Source of the DNA: Sphacelaria rigidula
Taxonomy: Eukaryota > Phaeophyceae > Sphacelariales
DNA length: 24,142 nucleotides
Direction of reading: 5' to 3'
NCBI GenBank assembly: GCA_964200075.2
Contig: CAXNAA020000221.1
Coordinates: 1 to 24,142, forward strand
Part shown: in pieces, positions 1-11,149 of the stretch
Layout of the letters: the number at the start of each line of letters is the position of its first letter
Position numbering within the stretch: position 1 is the stretch's first letter
Position numbers and translations under genes: made by a program
Notes under the pieces: model-generated
What the model was told of the DNA's origin: nothing
The model's database searches: none
Seen by the model: the letters and a program-made list of their open reading frames with translations, nothing else

Positions 1-79
1 CTCCTACAATGTCCCTTAGCTCGACTCTGTACACGAGTCACCCTACCCATCCGGGCGTCGGTCCTCAGGCGCAGAACTC

Positions 80-565
80 ATGCCTTTCGCTCTGTCTCTC
101 GGTCCATGGCGTTGCTAGATTCATTCGCCTTGTGAACATGACCACAAAACCACCAGAGTACGCTTTCCCCGTATTTCCCCCGAGCACCCTGTGTCAGTGT
201 ATGTGTCAGTGTACGGAAAATGTTTCCGTACGTTTTACTGTGCAATGGTGACCGAACATGAACTCGGGGGAATGAGGAATGACCCACAAGAACATTCAAG
301 TAAACGACGAGAGAACGGGAAAGAGCTTCTCGGCCATCGCGGTTTTTTATTGCTCAGAAGGCTTTTCTGTGGATCAGGAACAGGGTAAACATACAAACTC
401 GGCAGAGACATCAATCCCGGCGACAGCTCCCCCCACTGGTCGTTCGGATGTGGTCGATAAATTTCGCCTCGCCGTGATTGGGCAGGTCGCCGCCATACTT
501 TTCTAATATCGTTTTATCAACACATGGTGGAGCCCTTGCTACTGAAGATCAGTCCCAAAAGCGTC
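80..565 (+). repeat. Dispersed repeat, left copy (inverted relative to the one at 23688-24142)
   Basis: Aligned by eye to the reverse complement of the right end of the window in many blocks, for example CGCCTTGTGAACATGACCAC, GTATTTCCCCCGAG and GTCGATAAATTTCGCCTCG. The copies share the reading [10 protein letters not shown][VI]VDKFRLA. This copy carries indels that shift that frame and an extra patch with the hairpin at 211-231. The homology runs to the last base of the window on the right, so the true element end is unknown. The family is not identified. Confidence 0.88.
211..231. repeat. Perfect 9-bp hairpin
   Basis: GTACGGAAA and its exact reverse complement TTTCCGTAC flank ATG. It lies in the part of the left repeat that has no counterpart in the right copy. 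Confidence 0.9.
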
Positions 566-764
566 AACACATACTCACAGTTATACCCGTAGATTAATGC
601 ACACGATAAAACCACCTGCCTGTCCACACACGTTGATTTGTGCCGTGGTAGTCAACCCTTAGACCGCGAGGGTAGTCACTCTACCTGGATTGTATACACT
701 TGCGAGTGAAATTGATGCTGATTCAACATATGACGTACTCTCGCTGTCTCGGGGTTAGAGGGTC

Positions 765-1555
765 AATAAAAAATATTCCATGGTGCTGACAATCACGGCT
801 GTAAACTCGGCACGCCTCGACTTTTCCATCATGAATCGATAACGGCGATGCCAAGATGAGCGAAACTCGGTTCATCTGAACGGCGCAACGTTAGCAAAAC
901 GATGCTTGCGCGAGCCGATTTCTTTAGGCTTTACATGGAATTATGCACCCATACGACGCCGCGATGCCGGCACAAGAGTCCACACTGTACTGTCAGGACA
1001 CAATCAAAACGCCTCTTCTATGATCATGCTCCCGAAAATCGGTTATCTCAAGCCAACATTGCCGAGACCACGAGGGAAGCCAACTGCATTGCGCCGCGAT
1101 CTGGGATGAACAAAGGAATCCATATTACATGGCCTGGTCACCTGTGATTAGATCACCTGAAGACATCGTGTGGCGGGCTAATCTCATCACTCGGTCGGGA
1201 CCGATATCACCCGAGATAATTGTTCCGACATATTCCGTCAATCTGGCCGGACTCGAGGTCACTGGTACACCAGGACCCCTGGATCTGGCGCATGGTCATT
1301 CAACAAGCGTTGCTGTACTGACAGTTACAGCCTGGCCACCCGTGCCGGAATCGCGGCATCATTCAGGTGCACAGCTCACTGTACAGCCGAAATGGGAAAC
1401 GGGCTCCCGCAAGCCACGTATCGCCAACGTTACGCCGGTTAGACAAAACCTAGTCTCGCTCACCATGGCATCGCCGCTCGAGAAATTCAAGTCATGACTG
1501 GAAAGGCGAAATGTGTCTCGTTCACGGCCGTGATTGTCAGCACCATGAGATATCG
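765..1555. mobile_element. 790-bp imperfect palindrome (foldback / MITE-like element)
   Basis: The left arm (from about 765) pairs with the right arm (to about 1555) over nearly the whole element. The tips are near-identical: CATGGTGCTGACAATCACGG at 779-798 faces its complement near 1528-1547. Further matching blocks include GGCATCGCCG, AACGTTRCGCCG, CGCAAGC, TGCCGG-ATCGCGGC and GCATGRTCAT. The centre is near 1160, with arms about 60-75% alike by eye. The 122-codon ORF at 1129-1497 lies in the right arm and has no family features. No transposase and no sure target duplication are seen; it is probably a non-autonomous element. Confidence 0.82.
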
Positions 1556-2578
1556 TTAATTTACAGCTGCCTTTTGTTGTATCATGTCGAGGTGGGTTTA
1601 CACCAGCTCATCCATGATGACATGTATCCAAACTGATGCTCGACATATTTTTGAACTAACGCCAACCCTAACCCCGACGACGGTATACCGAGAGTCTTTG
1701 GACAACGGGGGTGCGAAGGGTTCCTAAGGGAACGGATGCCTTGGCAGGCTTCAAATTGGCGCCAATTTCGACAAAGACGTGTTCTGCGCACGTTGGGAGC
1801 AGTCGGGGCTGTCTATTAATCGCGCATGAAGATAAGTCACACTACACCCGGAAACGAAGAGAGCTTGTGGAATATTATGTTGAAAAAAGCTGATCGAGCC
1901 GTCCTACTACACATGCGGCGATTAATCATGCTGCTTTTGGACGCTTGTTCCTTTCCATTTTTTTTTTGGTGTCGGTAAGACACGACCTTCCGGTTAGCAT
2001 TATTTTAAAATATGTCAACCATGAAGTTGCGTCGGCTAACCGGGGTAAACTCTCCTTGATATATGCCAGCAATATCGATTATTCGCTGCCGATACGTCGA
2101 CGTGTGCTCAGTACTGCAGCAGTCAATCAGCAGACAGTGGGATCACGATGTGGACCTCATACATGCGTTGACGTTTTTCTCCCTCATTGTTATTCAATCC
2201 GTCGTCTCGAGAAGCCATGTCGCGATGCTCGTGCTGAGGAAGGTGGGGTAATTACTGCCAGTGTGATACATGGGGTTGGAAGGGAGTTGATCCTATCTGT
2301 ATCTTGAAGTTTGAGGCATTGGACACATCTGATTCAATGGTTCACCCGAGAAAATTCCCCGCGCCACATTCGGAAAAAACGGGGATGGGTTCAACTCGAT
2401 TCACATGCGACTAATTCGACTACTATTTCTTCATGGCTCGATCAGGGAGTACAAGTTCCTCCATCACCATGCAACCCCAACTTTCATAACTCGTACAGTC
2501 GTACGAACTAATTGCACACTTGTAAATCAAACACGTGCAATGCCAAGAAATAAACCCGACAGGGTGGAAAAATACGAG
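1556..2578. other. No gene recognised
   Basis: ORFs here (for example 1945-2307, + strand) are short and lack family features or convincing splice structure. One end of the 19-base repeat pair falls at 2238-2256. Otherwise nothing stands out. Confidence 0.5.
2238..2256 (+). repeat. 19-base exact repeat, copy 1
   Basis: GGAAGGTGGGGTAATTACT, identical to 3961-3979 in the same orientation, with unrelated flanks. A chance exact 19-mer match in 24 kb is unlikely, so it is probably a fragment of a dispersed element. Confidence 0.9.
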
Positions 2579-2788
2579 TTAACCCACTTTGTCGTGCTCC
2601 TCTGCAAGCTTGGCAGCCGCGAGCCTGGATCGCTCCTTCGTTCGCCGCACAAGTTCCGCCCTCGTGGGCAGCATCATATTGGCCTCTTGGTCGAGGGATG
2701 CTTCTGATTGGTGCCTACTGGCAATGCCTCTCCGCCCGGCCGACGCGTCCCGGGACGGTCGGCGATCCGAAGCGCGCCTCATCGCCAA
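2579..2788 (-). CDS. Hypothetical GC-rich ORF or exon, charged helical protein
   Basis: 69 codons, clearly richer in GC than its surroundings. The first half is Arg/Ser-rich and polar (MAMRRASDRRPSRDASAGRR), the second half resembles an amphipathic charged helix (TRAELVRRTKERSRLAAAKL, then AEEHDKVG). It lacks membrane segments. A possible splice acceptor TTAG lies just upstream of the ATG, and a GTGGGT near the 3' end could act as a donor, so it may be one exon of a larger minus-strand gene. I found no partner exon and no known family. It may also be chance. Confidence 0.3.
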   Translation of the reverse strand: MAMRRASDRRPSRDASAGRRGIASRHQSEASLDQEANMMLPTRAELVRRTKERSRLAAAKLAEEHDKVG

Positions 2789-3558
2789 GCCTAATTTTCA
2801 CTGATCGCCTTTCCACTACTCGCTGTTCAAAAGAGGCAATTTGGGTTCAGATGAACAGGGACAGATGGAGAATTTTTAGCTCCAGGGCAAGAATGGTGAG
2901 ACCTGTCGATTTTTTAGGGAAGGTTGAAGGTTGAACGGCTGTGCTTGCGGTGTAGGGCATCGCGAAACAAGAGCATGGATGGGCTCTGCAAGGAACAATA
3001 CTATGGATGATGATGGAGACAAAATGAAATTTTCGAATAAAAAACGCGACCCCCTGGAAACATGGACCCGATCGCCCAATTATCGAATCGTCGGTAAAGG
3101 CCTCCCTCGCGCATTATAGTGTGAGCACTTTGATAGCGAAGGCGACGTCTCGGGGGAACTTCACTGTAGAAGCATCAGTACAACATAGCCAAACATGCCA
3201 AGTTTCGTCGTGTGCACATGCTCATGTCTGAATTTTGGGAGCCTTGGGTGGCTACGCCGAAAGGCTACGCATGCGCGTTGCGCACACCACGTGCTACATG
3301 CTACATGATGGAGCTCTAGCGCATGCTGAACAATAATATCGTAGAGTACGGTACTAGTCTACACGGTAGAGAAGAGAGAAAATGCCACGTTGTCATCTTT
3401 GGCGGTATTCTACCGCCACAGTGTTGAGCGGGCCGAGTGCTCTATTGATGCTCACTGCGCACTACCAAGGAAACCAACGAAATGCTTTTGCAACCCGGAA
3501 CTTCCGCAGTGGGTATATGAGTACGGAGGAGTATTTCAGGGTACCGTGTCAAGTATGA
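2789..3558. other. No gene recognised
   Basis: Short ORFs only. A small direct repeat GTGCTACATGCTACATG near 3293 is the only pattern noted. Confidence 0.45.
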
Positions 3559-3918
3559 GGTACAGAGACGCGGTTCGAGAGGTACCAAACCAGCAGGACA
3601 CCTGGCAAAGGCACTACTGAAACGGCCGTAACGGTGAACACTCGCACTTGTTCGATCGTCCTGACTAGCCCTTGTATCGGCCGTGGTCGCAGGTCAAGCC
3701 CGTCATTTGCGAATTCATGCAAACGGTGCCAGACATACGACATTTTCACAGGAGAGGACAACGGTCGGTTGGTATTTATTTCCGGTCCCATGGTGTCAAG
3801 TGAGACACACTCCAACGAAGAACAAATTGCGCTCGAGACACAGCAATATATATATACGCGTTCAAACCCCCCCGCCCATCACTTCGAATCACGACCGGAT
3901 GTGAGAGGAGCAACGTGA
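3559..3918 (+). other. Open frame of 119 codons plus stop, doubtful coding
   Basis: Open from just after a TGA at 3556-3558 to a TGA at 3916-3918; the first usable start is the GTG at 3634. The middle looks protein-like (CKRCQTYDIFTGEDNGRLVF, then ISGPMVSSETHSNEEQIALE), the ends are not. A minus-strand frame (3549-3815) overlaps it. Unrecognised; may be an exon, a relic or chance. Confidence 0.18.
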
Positions 3919-3960
3919 TTGTTCTTTGTCCAAGGAACTCTGAAAAAAATCATATATATC

Positions 3961-3979
3961 GGAAGGTGGGGTAATTACT
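3961..3979 (+). repeat. 19-base exact repeat, copy 2
   Basis: Second copy of the motif at 2238-2256. It follows ATATATC and is followed by a C-rich stretch. Confidence 0.9.
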
Positions 3980-4077
3980 CCATCCCCACGGTGAGGTGGT
4001 ATCTGCAGCATTGTGGAGGCGTTCGTTCGTGCATTTGCGTCCATTTTTCCGAGTGCTGGTTGTGATCTGGGTCAAAG

Positions 4078-4170
4078 TCTACTGCAGGTACTATCAATAG
4101 TACAGTACCAGTACAGTGCTCGTACAGGAAAAAATTACAGTACAGTCAGGTACAGTATGCACAAAAATTG
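4078..4170. repeat. TACAGT-rich degenerate simple-sequence patch
   Basis: Many irregularly spaced TACAGT / GTACAG units. The complementary form (ACTGT repeats) recurs at 14766-14781. Degenerate microsatellite; no coding content. Confidence 0.75.
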
Positions 4171-6439
4171 AATGCTACAGACAGTACGTTACACACTGAT
4201 ACAGCAGAGAGGAGCCAAATGGACGGTCACGTGTAGCACACGGCGAGATGAAAGCCTTCATGTCGGTTACGCAACGTCCTTGCGCGGCTACAGCACACGC
4301 GCGATGCGCATTGCTCGTGGAACGTGAAGTTGGAGAGACCCTCTACTAAACTCTTGATTTGTATGTCGAATTTTGAAAATCAGAGTGTGAGCGGGCTCAA
4401 AACACGCCAGATCCCGCGCCCTATACAGAGGCAGGCAATGGTAGGGCAGCACAATGTGATGATGTGCACGAGTACAGCAACGACCGTGAAAGGTATGCAA
4501 TACACGAGGCACCAGTACTATCGGAACACCGGAATGTACTAAGCATCCCCTGTCTGTGCCACGTGAGCGGCAGTGAACTAGCTCCTCCGCTGCGAACTAA
4601 TGCACAAAGCTGCTATGCAAGGCCGCCAGAAGCACCTGCCTGCAGCTGGTGCGTGTAGTGTGCAGTGCCACCCTATTACACATGGGCTGGTATAAAGACG
4701 CAACTGGTACAAGCAAGCATTATGCGTGCTTAGGCGCGAAAACATCAAATCAATATGACCACGGTAGTGGCGGTAGTGGACGTCCGCCCTGATAAACACA
4801 CTTTCCAAACCCTGTACCGCGACGGCGTTGACTGCATTCAGCACACTATCTCGGCAAGACTATCTTGAGAATGGGGGCAGCAAGGAAACACTGACCCAAA
4901 AACTGATACAATTTTCTCGAATGCTTTCCTCATTGTGAACCCATCCTTTGACGTTTCACCATACCTGCAGCTCCCGCTGTACGGCCGGCTGCCCGGTCTA
5001 TCTTGCTCCAAGTTTATGACACACCACCTAATGCTTCTATGACAAAAGCAACCGGAGTGACGGGTGATGTGGCTCTTGTCCTTGCCAAAGACTTCACCAC
5101 ACGAACATACACACACAGAGACACACAGAGGTTCAAGTTTTGCAACAGGCAGGTGGACAGAGCAAACTTACCCAAGCGGCTTATCGACCGCCGGTACCGA
5201 TATGTCAACTCGAGCTCTGTGGGAGAGGATCTTGAGATCATCCTCAGTTTCGTTCACTGAATGTGGGATGCAAAAAGGACACGGAGGACATTATTATGTG
5301 GATCCCCTGGTGTTCAGATTTGTTGTACTGGCGGTAGTACTCTATGTGGAAGCGGTCTCAACTCCCAAATATCGGGTATCTGGATATATGCCGGGTATCT
5401 GACCGACTGCTGTATCATCAGCGGGCTTTACCGAAGAGTTCAGGATCTTGTCGGGTAACCGCGAAAAGGAACCTCTGCTCGCACGTTCAGGAGGTCGTAT
5501 GAAACCACACCTTTCATCTGAAATCATTCGCATAAGAATATAAGCTTACGCCGTTTCGCTCACGATCCATCACGACGGCGTTCGTAACGTTGTAACCGGC
5601 GCCATCTGATTCGATTTTCCATTTGTATTCACGAGGACGTTCGCATCCTCAGCACAGTAGCTTTCGCTTGGGTTTTGCGGTGCGTTACTGTTGTATTTTG
5701 TGTCGGAAATGTGTGCATCGATTTTTCGTTCGTGCAATTTTATGCCGTCGCACCTAGAAAAAGGTGATACAACTGCTCTTGTAGTGATCAGCGTACATCA
5801 TCAGCGGGTCGTGTCGATGACCTTTCGCCAGATGCCATCCCGGCAATGCACTCCCAGTCAAAGATGAGAAAACCATCAATGATAATGTGGTCTGAAGGAC
5901 TAGCCTGCGGCGGTTCAGATATTCGTGTCAAGGCGGCGGGGACAACGTTTGTTTGTAAACGGGTGTTTGCTCAGAACCCAAAACCTCTCGTGTTATCGAG
6001 TGCACAGCCGTGTAAAGAATTGAAGAATCAGATATATATCAAGCAGAGACGAGTTTGATTTTGGCAATCGACGAAATATTGACCGCGGCGGACCGCTGGC
6101 GAGTGTACAAACATAATACTTGTGTACATCCTGCTTCACCATGAACATCTCTGCAGTAGCGTGTGTGACGTGACAAGGCGGACACGAATCTGAACCTGGC
6201 TGTATGAGTGTCGCAACATACACGTGGTCGAAAGTGAAACATGATTCGCTCTAGCACTACGCCTTCGACCAATTCTTCATTTTTTTTGCCTGCAACAACG
6301 GCGTGTGTTTACACCCGCACGTCGTTATCCTGCTCGGGGAAGTAGAGGCATCAGTGATAATAAACTACTGTACTACAGGGAGAGCATAAGGTCTTCCATA
6401 AGACCAGTGAAACTGTTGTACAGTAGGTGCTATCAATCG
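4171..6439. other. Long stretch without recognisable genes
   Basis: All ORFs are under about 115 codons, overlap on both strands and show no domain, membrane or splice pattern I can defend. Small local repeats are present (CGGTAGTGG twice near 4762-4779; GGGTATCTG twice near 5375-5401). I see nothing else. Confidence 0.5.
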
Positions 6440-6805
6440 ACGTTTTTTTTTTGCTGCACTTTGAACCCTCCCCTTCCTCGGGCTTAGTCCGTGGTCTCAA
6501 GGGATCAACCCTTCATTCCCGCGTTACACACCTTGCATTTTGGTCTCGCGGATTGGATCATCACTCCCGCACCGCGTCAACTCATCACGTCCAACAAACT
6601 CAGTCGACTACGTTGTCTACTCACATTCTCACGCTTCCCAGGGTGGATATCAGATATTTTACGAAGGAAAACCCAACGCGTCAGGAATCGAACCCTCGTT
6701 CTCTCCACCCTAACGGAGACAGTCGGACCATTACACCACCGGGGCGTGGCAACTTGTGGAAATCTGTCAGTGCAGATTTGTGCCGCTGATTGTGTATGCG
6801 TCATC
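6440..6805 (-). mobile_element. Probable tRNA-derived SINE
   Basis: On the minus strand a tRNA-like head (about 6746 to 6672) carries an A box TGGTGTAATGG (6728-6738), identical to that of eukaryotic tRNA-Gln genes, and a canonical B box GGTTCGATTCC (6684-6694), 33 bases apart. An unrelated body follows and the element ends in a run of ten A (T10 at 6443-6452). CTATCAATCG flanks the unit at 6430-6439 and 6806-6815, a likely 10-bp target-site duplication. The tRNA fold is decayed (8-base anticodon loop, mismatched T and acceptor stems), so it is not a working tRNA. About 58 bases precede the head, which is longer than usual for SINEs. Confidence 0.62.
6684..6738 (-). promoter_or_regulatory. 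RNA polymerase III internal promoter (A box and B box)
   Basis: A box TGGTGTAATGG at 6728-6738 and B box GGTTCGATTCC at 6684-6694, read on the minus strand, in the order and spacing of a tRNA gene. A TTTT follows the tRNA-like part at about 6668 and could end short transcripts. Confidence 0.6.
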
Positions 6806-6815
6806 CTATCAATCG

Positions 6816-7162
6816 CGATTGTGGACGCCAGTCCACACTTCTTCTGACAATGTAGGCGCGTCAGCCAGGTTAAATCCGTTTTTGGGCTGGCCCAGCTCGT
6901 GATGTTCAGCGGGGGTGTTCTTCGCGCAGACTTTCCGACTATTTCCGGGCAAAGATAGCTTCGTCCCGAAACAAGTACGAGTATAAACGTATATTTTTCA
7001 AGGATGTCGGTGTCAGGGAATGGAAAATACGTTCCCAATAGTATTCCGAATATTCAGCGTTGGACTTACTTCTTGGCATATGTTTTCCGCGAGGTCGGAA
7101 TTGCAGCCATCTGAACAAAAGTTCTCATCCGGGGTCGATCATCCGTTGAGTAACCTTCAATC
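6816..7162. other. No gene recognised
   Basis: A 153-codon minus-strand ORF (6577-7038) spans this stretch but reads straight through the SINE head and lacks family features; I do not call it a gene. Confidence 0.45.
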
Positions 7163-8350
7163 TCACTTGAAATCAAGTACGATGCGAATGGGCTACCCTT
7201 GCGGTTCGAGAGTTCTCGACCTTATGATGGTGAGAAGAGATGAGGCATGCATGATCCAGATGGACTGCCCTGGCGGTACAAGGGCGAAGCCCACCTTTTC
7301 ACCCGTTGATGACGAAACTAGGACGTTTATAGTCGGCATCTCATCACTTGAAAAGAGCACTCAATGATGAGATTGGACTACCCTCGTCACAACCGAAAGG
7401 TCAACCGTTATATGGAGCGAGTAGGCCAACTGATGAATCGGCATCGAATTCGACCGGTAATTAAGTCCGCATGATTCAGATAAACTACTTTACTCACAGT
7501 TCAAGGGATAAGCCCTGTCGAGATAAAGTCCTAACTTTCCAGGGGTTGAACCTGGTCTGCACCCATGTGCCGTAAATGAACTGGAGTCGCGACTCAGGTC
7601 ACAGATGGCCCCGATCGGCGTTTGTCCAGTCCGGAAGACGTTTCTTCACAGAATATCACGGTGATTCCATTGCGGAACACTCGGCCTGACGGTCAGGAAT
7701 TCGGGTCAGGGTTGGGATGCCGCAATCGTAGTAGTCAGGAAACGGACTAGAGCAGCCTCCCGGGAGTCAACTCTTTTCTCGTATTTCCGTCCTCTCACTC
7801 CCGGGAAAAAACTGTTGTCTCGTACTGACCTTCCGCCACTACCGCCCTCTTGAGGTGAACCGGTTACACACACTTGATGAGAAAACTTCCGTCATTTTGG
7901 GCCGCCCTTCTTCCATCTTGGCAAGTTATCCTCGAGGAAATATGTCGACAGATTGAGGATTCCGAGTCTCTTATCCGACTTTTGGCTGTGGGAAAGGGTT
8001 ATTTGGTATACTTTCTCGAGTATTTGGTGTGAGGTTTCTCCCGTGAAAACAAAAGCTAGCCGTCCCCTTTCGTTCCAGAGTACCGACCACATGAAGACCC
8101 GGATGTGAGGTTAGCAAACCCCTGCAACACAGGGTGAACGACTCGAGGTCGGACGTGAGGAAAAACAGTCATCGTCGATACATGTACACCTACTCCGATG
8201 GTCTGGGGATTGATGCTTTTGACCATTAGACGGTGAGCGTAGGATATTCGTCGAATTGGCTTGGAGTTCATCACCATCAAGTATACATGATCCACACGGA
8301 CTGTCTTTGCTGCCACCGGGTTGAAGCCCTACACTTTGTTCGAATGGTAT
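7163..8350. repeat. Degenerate dispersed/tandem repeat region
   Basis: Related segments recur: TCACTTGAAA at 7163 and 7344, each followed after a gap by a GGRCTACCCT-type motif, and GCATGATYCAGA at 7249 and 7469, with a related TACATGATCCACACGGACTG at 8283. After 7249 and 8283 the similarity goes on through GAAGCCC(T/A)AC-like sequence. Copies are old and spacing is irregular. A 17-base perfect T-arm-like hairpin (5-bp stem, 7-base TTCAACC loop, minus strand) sits at 7539-7555 without the rest of a tRNA. Confidence 0.45.
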
Positions 8351-9628
8351 CACCTACTGCTGATGTTAAACGTTGGTAATTCGAACACTGAAGCAAGTCC
8401 TGCTCCATTCATCATCCATGAACAAGATGACATACCGAGTAACACGTCTCCACATCTTCCTGACGGTTGGTGTCGGATCCAATTGGGACGCGTTCACGCA
8501 AACTGCCAGTGAATCAACTACGGTCAATCTTGACCCTAATGCAACCCGATTCTCAAAATATGTTACCGCAATGGCTTTCTTGTGAGTCATCATTATCGTT
8601 GTCAAGTAGAAATAATCCCGATTCACATCAGGCTCCTGGGTGCAAAGCACATGTTCTTGGAAGTCCGGTCCACAGAGTGTCGAGGGGATTGAGCGCTCAA
8701 GGGGTTAAAAGCCCAACACTGCGGGACAAGATGATGGAACGGCAGCAGACACTTGGCGCGGCGGCGGAGTATCATATCGTTCACAGGTCCAGTAGGGCAC
8801 TTGACCCTCACAAGTGGTACTGGCGCAAACTCACGGGTAACAAAGAACCGCATCAAACCAAGGAGTAACTTCGTTTCCTCGAAGCTGACTGGATGACGAG
8901 ATGACTCGTTGTCCAGGTGTTACGAACCGAACGGAGCTGCGGGACATGACCTGTCACATCATATCAGACATGTCCAGATGCGCCCTGTACCAGCATCAGA
9001 AAAGTTGAACAAGCTGAAGCTTGCCAACAGTTTACCGGGACTTCACGTACAAGTCACGAACCATATCACGATTTCTGCAGCAGAGCAATATTACTTTGAT
9101 CTCCCCGCCATCACGGCCTCGAAGAAAAAACGCAGGCCGAAACACGCCAACTAGTCAACGAACCCCCAGACCCCGCCGACACCATGTATCGCAATTTTTC
9201 GAACGGCAAGGTGTTTTCGCCCCGGGACATTACTTTGACCTAAAGGGAGGGGAGTGCGGAGTGAAAGGATCGACCGATTCCGCGAGAAGGTGAGGATTCC
9301 CCACCAACTCTCGATTCTTCAGCGCTCTCGTGTTGAGGTCCTGTAAAAATCTTGGTAACTCCGCGGTGGTGAATAAGCCGGACCCGAAGGGTCATGCCTA
9401 ATCAACCTTTTTACGGAAGGAGCAACCCTCCGTCAGCCGAGCCTTCCCGCCTGTTGGCTGGCAGAGAACGGTCGAGCAAGACCCACACACCACGACCGTC
9501 TGACCGTCAAAGTACGAAGAGGTCGAAGCGTCGGCGCACGAAAGGAGAAATCAACGACCGGCAGTCGAGTAGCGCACACGGCCACGGGCACAGGGGGCGG
9601 CGGTAGGAATGCGGTTAGAGACTTTTGA
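8351..9628. other. No gene recognised
   Basis: Several overlapping ORFs up to 133 codons (8467-8868, + strand) lack domains. The 9394-9606 ORF is Arg/Ser-rich low complexity. Parts near 8909-9243 look weakly protein-like, but I cannot assign a frame. Confidence 0.4.
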
Positions 9629-10194
<566 letters not shown>

Positions 10195-11149
10195 ATCCTC
10201 AAGCAGCGACCACCCGACCAATGTTGTGTATGCATGCACTCGGAAAACACCCCAGCTCTCATATATGATATAATTACAACTCGACACAACTCAAGCTGTA
10301 AAGCTTACTGGTCAACCCTTAGACGACGAGCGTTGCTTCGGAACAGTTATACAGGGTGACAGTCCCGAGACATCCGGTGGTTTCCAGGGCTCAGGGGGAT
10401 GGCGTCTTTCCGGGGAGAAAAGGAAAAGCTCGCGGAGTCGACGGTGTATGCTTGGTAGTTTCTCGCGGAAAATCATGAACCGTGCACGAGGCCCAAGTGG
10501 CACGGGGTGATCATTCTGATCAATCACGTTCGTCAAAATGGGCACTCATGTTTCGGTAGAGGTGGAAATCTGGTGAACACATTCGCCGTTTACCCTCATA
10601 TCTCATCTCGATTAACACCTGTGTCCATCTGTTTAATACTGCCTGAGGGTCCCATTCCAGATGACGATACACGCGAGCTCCACGAGTATCCTACGCACGT
10701 AAATGTAGACAAGTGATTCAACGGCGAGGCGATCGCCATCGCCGAGCAGCTGCTCTACCGTAGTCAGGGGCGTTCGCGACGGTAGTCATGGTGCGATATC
10801 TAAACGCACGCTGCGTACACTCGGTCCGTTCAGCACTCTTAGATCCAGCATACGCTGTAGACCGCACGTGCAGCCCCGGCACGATACACCAGACTGCACA
10901 GCAGAAACATGAGGCGGAATAATCAGGTGGTCAACAACCACCCCACCGTCTGTGTCATGATTCTCACCACTATGCGCCTCTTTTGCACTTCCGGTCCGTT
11001 CCACCGTGGAGTAGGCGTTTGGAGTCGTGACTAGAGAGTGATTCTGAACCCAAGAAGTGCCGTGTCTAACGCAGTCTACCGCTGGGGGGATCGCCGTCTA
11101 CATTTTAAACTGAATGTAGGAACCTTGTCGAGCGAGCTCAGGATGTAAA
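10195..11149. other. No gene recognised
   Basis: Short ORFs on both strands only. GTCAACCCTTAGAC at about 10312 repeats the same 14 bases at about 652, each near an ACAGTTATAC motif, so both may come from one dispersed repeat. Confidence 0.45.

Noticed and set aside
1129-1497. 122-codon + ORF
   Set aside because: It lies within one arm of the 790-bp palindrome; the open frame is a by-product of the repeat and shows no domain.
6672-6746. A working tRNA gene
   Set aside because: The anticodon loop has eight bases and the T and acceptor stems are mismatched; it fits better as a SINE head or tRNA pseudogene.
6577-7038. 153-codon minus-strand ORF
   Set aside because: It reads through the tRNA-like SINE head and lacks any protein family signal.
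7539-7555. Perfect T-arm-like hairpin suggesting a tRNA on the minus strand
   Set aside because: No matching acceptor, D or anticodon stems are present at the right distances.
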